From contig JAZHDD010000023.1 of NCBI GenBank assembly GCA_036541255.1, forward strand, positions 229,245-293,244: a stretch of DNA of 64,000 nucleotides, given 5' to 3'. Source of the DNA: Paucidesulfovibrio sp036541255. Lineage in GTDB: Bacteria; Desulfobacterota; Desulfovibrionia; Desulfovibrionales; Desulfovibrionaceae. This document shows, piece by piece, positions 59,709 to 64,000 of this stretch. The first letter of the stretch is position 1, and the number at the start of each line of letters is the position of its first letter. Both the position numbers and the translations under genes were made by a program. Under the pieces are notes generated by a model. The model had not been told where the DNA came from and did no database searches. It saw nothing but the letters and a program-made list of their open reading frames with translations.

Positions 59709-60590
59709 ATGAGCACGACTGACAAGCGCGGCTTTACGCTGCGCGGACTCGCTTTTTCCGTTCCCTACAATCTAGCCCTGATCACCCTGGGCGCGGCTTT
59801 TATCGCCTTCGGCATCAAGGCCGTAGCCATTCCCCACGGCTTTCTCACGGGCGGCATGGCCGGAGCCGGACTGCTGGCCTATTACCTCGTGGGCGTGCTG
59901 GAGCCGGGCCAGTGGTTCTGGGTCCTGAACATCCCCATTTTCGTGCTGGCCTGGTGCCTTGTTTCACGCCGCTTCTTCCTCTACAGCCTCTTCGGCATGA
60001 TCGCGGTGGGCATGTTCATGGACATCATGCCCCAACCCCTGGTCATCCACGACACCTGGCTCGCGGTCTTCACCTGCGGCGCGTTCATCGGCGTTGGCGG
60101 CGGACTGGCCCTGCGTTCCTTGGGGTCCACGGGCGGCACTGACATTCTGGCCGTGATCGCCTACCAGCGATACAACATGAACATCGGTCAGTTCCGCTTT
60201 TTCGTGGATCTCTGCGTGTTCGCCCTGGGCTTCTTTTTCCTGGACCTGGAACGCATGCTCTATTCCCTGGCCATGACCTTTGTTGTCGGCGCCGTGGTGG
60301 ACTACAGCTTGAACGTCTTCAACGAGCGCAAGATGGTCATGATCATTTCCTCCTGTTCGGAAACGATCATGGCCGACGTGCTGGAAAAGCTGCACCGGGG
60401 AGCCACCTACCTGTATGGCCGGGGTGCGTATTCCAAAATCCGTAAAAAGGTCGTTCTGGTCATGGTCAACAACATCCAACTCAAACGGCTGGAGGAGCTC
60501 GTCTACAATCACGACCCCGAGGCCTTCCTGATCATCGGATCGGGCTACAAGGTCCTGGGCCGGGGCTTTTCCATGCGCAAGGAGTACTGA
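59709..60590 (+). CDS. YitT family membrane protein (DUF161/DUF2179)
   Basis: A 293-residue protein with five or six membrane helices and a C-terminal cytoplasmic DUF2179 domain (RGATYLYGRGAYSKIRKKVV, HDPEAFLIIGSGYKVLGRGF). The membrane part shows PHGFLTGGMAGAGLLAYYL and SLGSTGGTDILAVIAYQRY, YitT signatures. The function is unknown; some relatives affect biofilm or export. SD GGAGG lies six bases before the ATG. The adenosyl-transferase gene follows by 2 bp. Confidence 0.88.
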   Translation: MSTTDKRGFTLRGLAFSVPYNLALITLGAAFIAFGIKAVAIPHGFLTGGMAGAGLLAYYLVGVLEPGQWFWVLNIPIFVLAWCLVSRRFFLYSLFGMIAVGMFMDIMPQPLVIHDTWLAVFTCGAFIGVGGGLALRSLGSTGGTDILAVIAYQRYNMNIGQFRFFVDLCVFALGFFFLDLERMLYSLAMTFVVGAVVDYSLNVFNERKMVMIISSCSETIMADVLEKLHRGATYLYGRGAYSKIRKKVVLVMVNNIQLKRLEELVYNHDPEAFLIIGSGYKVLGRGFSMRKEY

Positions 60591-60592
60591 TC

Positions 60593-61447
60593 ATGATGCG
60601 CCCGGTCGCTCTGCTCACGGATTTCGGTCTGGACGATCCCTATGTGGGGCAAATGAAGGGCACCCTGGCGCGACTCGCGCCGTGCTGCACCGTCCTTGAT
60701 GTCTGCCACGGCGTGGCCCCGTTCCAGGTGGCCCAGGGCGCTTTTTTTCTTGCCGCCAGCATGCCGCATTTTCCCGCAAATACGATATTCACCGCCGTGG
60801 TCGACCCGGGCGTGGGCTCACCGCGCCGCATAGTGCTCTGCAAACTGGACAACCAGCTCTTCCTGGCCCCGGACAACGGACTTCTCGGGCTGGTGCTGTA
60901 CGCCGCCCGCAAACGCGGCAACAAACCGCAATGCTACGACGCCACCCGCACGCCCGCCTCGGGCCCGGCAACCTTCCAGGGTCGGGACGTATTTGCACCC
61001 CTGTCCGCGGAATTGGCCCAGGGCCTGGAACCGCATGATGTCGGCGCACCCCTGCCCCTGGATGAACTGGTCAGCCTGCCCGCAACAACTCCTCGGGCCT
61101 TGACAGATGACGACAAGGGCTCCAAGCTCACCGCTCATGTCCTGCATGTGGACCGCTTCGGCAACGTGGTTTTGAACCTCTCGCCGGGCAGCCTGTTTCC
61201 CGCGCTCGTGGGCACGGGACAGGCCCCGGGCAAGCCGGCCTTTCCGCGTTGCGTCCGCACCTATGCGGACCTGCACGAACACGAGGTGGGCATCCTGGTG
61301 GGCAGCCAAGGCCTGCTGGAACTGGCCGTCAACCTGGGTTCCGCCGCCAAGCTCATGGGCTGCAGCGTGGGGCACACCGTTTCACTGACCATCGGCACTC
61401 ACCGGAACAACGCCCACGGCAACAAGCAGCGCAAGGAACAGATATGA
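60593..61447 (+). CDS. SAM hydroxide adenosyltransferase (DUF62 family)
   Basis: A 284-residue protein of the fluorinase/chlorinase/hydroxide-adenosyltransferase family, whose non-halogenating members convert SAM and water to adenosine and methionine. Motifs: LLTDFGLDDPYVGQMKG, VVDPGVGSPRRIV, APDNGLL, FQGRDVFAPL and HVDRFGNVVLN, all typical of the SAM hydrolase group. The halogen-loop insert of the fluorinase is absent. ATGATG at the start leaves a one-codon uncertainty. The stop overlaps cobS by 4 bp. Confidence 0.88.
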   Translation: MMRPVALLTDFGLDDPYVGQMKGTLARLAPCCTVLDVCHGVAPFQVAQGAFFLAASMPHFPANTIFTAVVDPGVGSPRRIVLCKLDNQLFLAPDNGLLGLVLYAARKRGNKPQCYDATRTPASGPATFQGRDVFAPLSAELAQGLEPHDVGAPLPLDELVSLPATTPRALTDDDKGSKLTAHVLHVDRFGNVVLNLSPGSLFPALVGTGQAPGKPAFPRCVRTYADLHEHEVGILVGSQGLLELAVNLGSAAKLMGCSVGHTVSLTIGTHRNNAHGNKQRKEQI

Positions 61448-62187
61448 ACAACCCCATCAAGGAATTCTTCACCGCACTCGGCTTTCTGACCAGGCTTGCC
61501 CCGGCCCGGCTCGTGGACCACGAAGCCCTGTCCGGCTGCATGCGCTGGCTGCCCGTAGTCGGGCTGATCCTCGGCGGGGTCGTGATCTGTCCTTTCTGGC
61601 TGTTGGGCCTGCTGAAGGGCCACCCCCTGGTCCAAGCCTGGCTGGTGGTCGGCCTGAACCTCTATCTGACGCGCGGCCTGCATCTGGACGGCCTGGCCGA
61701 CATTTCCGACGGCTGCGCCTCGCACACCCAGACCGAACGCTTCTGGGCCATCGTCAAGGACAGCCACGTGGGAGCCTTCGGCGCCCTGGCCATTGCCATG
61801 GCTGTGGGCGGCCAGATCATCCTGCTTTCCGAACTGTTCGCCGCAGGCCGCTATGGCGCGGCTATCTGGTGCTTCGGCCTGGGCCGGGCAGCCGCGGTAG
61901 GCTTCGGCTTCATCGTGCGCACCCTGGCCCGTCCGGGCCTGGGTCAGAAATTCATGGACGGAGCCACTTTCCCCTCCACGGTCTTTGCCATTCTCTGCGC
62001 CGTGACCGCCGGCCTGCTCCTGACCTCCACCGCGGGAGTGCTCCTGGGCATCGGCCTGACCGTGCTGGCCCTGGTGCCGCTCTATTACCTCGTCTACACT
62101 GTGGAAGGCGTGAACGGCGACTTTTTGGGCGCGGCCATCATCATCGGTGAACTGGCCTCGGCCATGGGCGTGCTGCTGGTCATTTGA
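61444..62187 (+). CDS. cobS: Adenosylcobinamide-GDP ribazoletransferase CobS
   Basis: A 247-residue integral membrane enzyme that joins activated adenosylcobinamide to alpha-ribazole in cobalamin synthesis. Signatures: ALGFLTRLAPARL at the start, LTRGLHLDGLADISDGCAS (metal-binding DGLAD motif), VKDSHVGAFGALAIAMAVGG and GGATFPS-type segment after the fourth helix. ATG 61444 overlaps the preceding stop by 4 bp (ATGA). No other cobalamin genes are in the window. Confidence 0.93.
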   Translation: MNNPIKEFFTALGFLTRLAPARLVDHEALSGCMRWLPVVGLILGGVVICPFWLLGLLKGHPLVQAWLVVGLNLYLTRGLHLDGLADISDGCASHTQTERFWAIVKDSHVGAFGALAIAMAVGGQIILLSELFAAGRYGAAIWCFGLGRAAAVGFGFIVRTLARPGLGQKFMDGATFPSTVFAILCAVTAGLLLTSTAGVLLGIGLTVLALVPLYYLVYTVEGVNGDFLGAAIIIGELASAMGVLLVI

Positions 62188-62253
62188 GCCTGCCCAGGCC
62201 ACACGCGATCAGGCGATGATCCGATCATCAACCCCCGAACACGGGAGCAGACC

Positions 62254-63255
62254 GTGAAAAAACGTCTTCCCCTTCCTTGCCCGGCCCCTCTCTCCTCATT
62301 GGTCCTGGCCGCCCTGCTGGCCTGTCTGCTGCTGGCGGGCTGCGCCCCCAAGATCAAGCTCTTCAGCGACGCTTCGGACCCGTTGGAGGAATACGTGCTC
62401 GAAGGCGAGGCCACGGAAAAGATCCTGCTGCTCAACGCCAGCGGCACGGTCTCGGACGAACCCCGCTCCGGCCTGCTCGGCTCCCGGCCCAGCATGGTGC
62501 AGGAGATCGTCAGCCAGCTCAGGCTGGCGGAAAAGGACGAGGACGTGCGCGCCGTGGTGCTGAAGATCAATTCGCCCGGCGGCGGGGTCACGGCCAGCGA
62601 CGTGCTGCACCATGAATTGAGCGGCTTCAACGAGCGCACCGGCAAGCCCGTGGTGGCCCTGCTCATGGATCTGGCCGCTTCCGGCGGCTACTACATCGCC
62701 CTGCCCGCCAAGCGCATCGTGGCCCACCCCACCACCGTGACCGGTTCGGTGGGCGCCATTTTCTTCATGCCCCGCGTCACCGGGCTCATGAACCTCATCG
62801 GCGTGGATGTGGAAGTGGCCAAGTCGGGCCGCAACAAGGACATGGCCTCGCCGTTCCGCGCGCCCACGGAAGAGGAGCGGCAATTGGCCGACGCCCTGAT
62901 CCTGAACATGGGCGAACGTTTTCAGATGCTGGTGCGCGAAGCGCGCAATCTGGGCGAGGAACAAATGCGCACTGTGGCCACGGCGCGGGTTTTCACGGCG
63001 GATCAGGCTCTGGAGCTGGGTCTTGTGGACCGCATCGGCTATTTGCAGGACGCCTACGCCGAAGCCCGGGAACTGGCCGGATTGCCCGAGGACGCCCGGG
63101 TCGTGGTCTACCGCCGCGAGAACTATCCCAACGACACGGCCTACAACGCTTCGGCCATGCCCGCGGAGCGCGCCGCCCTGGTGCAGACCGGGCTGGAAAA
63201 CCTGCTGCCGCCCACGCGCGCCGGGGTGTACTATCTCTGGCTGCCCCAATACTGA
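62254..63255 (+). CDS. SppA-like signal peptide peptidase, S49 family, lipoprotein-type N-terminus
   Basis: A 333-residue S49 peptidase. LACLLLAGC is a lipobox, so the protein is probably a membrane-anchored lipoprotein, unlike the transmembrane SppA. The catalytic serine lies in MDLAASGGYYIALPA and the catalytic lysine in AKSGRNKDMASPFR; VVLKINSPGGGVTASD is also conserved. It should degrade leftover signal peptides in the envelope. GTG 62254 with GGGAG upstream. It has a tail of about 60 residues after the core. Confidence 0.88.
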   Translation: MKKRLPLPCPAPLSSLVLAALLACLLLAGCAPKIKLFSDASDPLEEYVLEGEATEKILLLNASGTVSDEPRSGLLGSRPSMVQEIVSQLRLAEKDEDVRAVVLKINSPGGGVTASDVLHHELSGFNERTGKPVVALLMDLAASGGYYIALPAKRIVAHPTTVTGSVGAIFFMPRVTGLMNLIGVDVEVAKSGRNKDMASPFRAPTEEERQLADALILNMGERFQMLVREARNLGEEQMRTVATARVFTADQALELGLVDRIGYLQDAYAEARELAGLPEDARVVVYRRENYPNDTAYNASAMPAERAALVQTGLENLLPPTRAGVYYLWLPQY

Positions 63256-63290
63256 CGCCAGGGAGTGATCACCAGGATCATCCGGCGTGA

Positions 63291-64000
63291 TCAGCGAAAA
63301 TCGCGCTCGGCCATGCCCGGCCCATAGGCGAAGCAACGCGTGTTGACGATAAGCTCTCGCTCGTGTGTGTGCAGGTTGCGCACGGTCAAAGCAATGCGCT
63401 GGTCCAGGTCATAAACGCCCGGTCCGTCCACACGCTCCAGCATGTCAGGCAGCCCTTGCACCAAGGCAAAGGCGTGCTCGTCAAAACGCTTCATGTCCAA
63501 AATGGCCACGATCTCGTTTTCCGGCCTGCCCCGCTCCAGCAGACGCACCCGCTCGCGCAGGTCGAGCAGGGTTCGGGACTGTTCGCTGGCCAAGTAGGCC
63601 TTTCGCAGCCGGGCATCATCCAAATAGAGATTGGAGCAGAACGGCTCCAGCGCGCTGACGTGCTCCAGGGCCGCGCCTTGGGCCACAAGGCCGATGTCGT
63701 ATTTCTTCGGCGGCAGCAGCCCCATTTCCGGTGTCCAGCAGCGCGTGGAAAGCATGCCCCACTTACGCACGAAGTTGCGCTGGGACCGGGCATACTGATC
63801 CGACCAGTCCGCGGGCGGGGTCGTGGCCACCACGTCGTCGCGGTACTTGGTGGAACGCGACCCGAAATGGTAGACGCAGGCGTCGCGCACCTGACCGATA
63901 CGCGCCCCGGACAGTTTCACCCGCAAGTACAGATCGTCATCGTCCACCATGTATTTCAGGAACAGCAGGTCCACCCCGCCCACGCGGCGGAACAGCGTCT
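63291..64000 (-). CDS. Glycosyltransferase family 2-like protein, partial (5' end outside window)
   Basis: The C-terminal 236 or so codons of a larger gene. The portion RRVGGVDLLFLKYMVDDDDL followed by YLRVKLSGARI matches the region downstream of the GT-A DXD site in family 2 glycosyltransferases, where DDDLYLR is the usual base-and-acceptor motif. The rest is a helical tail without recognisable domains. The frame remains open to 64000, so the N-terminal catalytic part is missing here. It may belong to a surface-glycan locus. Confidence 0.7.
   Translation of the reverse strand, partial: TLFRRVGGVDLLFLKYMVDDDDLYLRVKLSGARIGQVRDACVYHFGSRSTKYRDDVVATTPPADWSDQYARSQRNFVRKWGMLSTRCWTPEMGLLPPKKYDIGLVAQGAALEHVSALEPFCSNLYLDDARLRKAYLASEQSRTLLDLRERVRLLERGRPENEIVAILDMKRFDEHAFALVQGLPDMLERVDGPGVYDLDQRIALTVRNLHTHERELIVNTRCFAYGPGMAERDFR

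Noticed and set aside
1..64000. CRISPR arrays, prophage structural genes, rRNA genes, replication origin
   Set aside because: No regularly spaced direct repeats, phage head or tail genes, rRNA sequence or DnaA-box cluster was seen on reading both strands.

Overview
The window looks like a chromosomal segment of a strictly anaerobic, sulfate-reducing-type deltaproteobacterium of the Desulfovibrionales. The main reasons are a 907-residue molybdenum aldehyde oxidoreductase whose iron-sulfur cysteines fall at the same numbers as in Desulfovibrio gigas Mop, the accessory gene set that accompanies the same enzyme in Desulfovibrio vulgaris, an hdrCBA-flx electron-bifurcation locus, a tungsten-type aldehyde ferredoxin oxidoreductase, a split ATP synthase operon (atpZ-I-B-E) beside rex, and uniformly high GC codon usage. 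No genome-level comparison was possible.

Layout. (1) 453-17412, minus strand: a large chemotaxis and signalling block. In transcription order it holds an NtrC-like regulator with eroded sigma-54 motifs, a good sigma-54 promoter, an RsbW-like kinase/STAS fusion, cheA with two Hpt domains, an internal sigma-70 promoter with a long leader, a chemoreceptor, a catalytically dead CheD paralogue, cheR, cheB, a normal cheD, a CheY-like regulator, two CheX phosphatases, a hybrid histidine kinase, an HD-GYP protein with a dead receiver domain, and a methyltransferase. No cheW is present. (2) 17626-22004: ppnN and two genes probably used in surface glycan or flagellin modification. (3) 22185-25158: a small heat shock protein and Lon-like protease operon, divergent from nfo and a small response regulator. 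(4) 26966-29409: tRNA-Phe followed by a decayed island with two unrelated transposase remnants and a frameshifted cation/proton antiporter. (5) 29665-31520: a YccF protein, a 27-residue membrane protein too short for routine calling, and a TetR regulator. (6) 31901-39192: hdrC-hdrB-hdrA, a fused MvhD/FrhB-like subunit, flxB-like, flxA-like and a ferritin-like gene, all overlapping or tightly spaced. (7) 39204-52186, minus strand: an eleven-gene operon led by a MoeA-like protein and Mop, followed by nine accessory genes. This is the best candidate here for a poorly described system. (8) 52452-54673: tungsten aldehyde oxidoreductase with its ferredoxin. (9) 54791-64000: a lipoprotein, serB, atpZ-I-B-E, rex, a YitT protein, an adenosyl-hydroxide transferase, cobS, an SppA-type peptidase, and a glycosyltransferase cut by the window end.

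How the parts fit. Redox control recurs. Two Rex-operator-like sequences sit on the atp promoter and in front of rex, which suggests that NADH/NAD sensing controls ATP synthase and rex itself. Flx-Hdr would couple NADH oxidation to ferredoxin and thiol/disulfide chemistry, and both aldehyde oxidoreductases would feed electrons to ferredoxin or related carriers. The Mop operon carries cofactor-handling genes (MoeA-like, MocA-like cytidylyltransferase, XdhC). It also carries a radical SAM protein, a methyltransferase, a CoA-ligase-like enzyme and Fe-S proteins whose joint role is not established.
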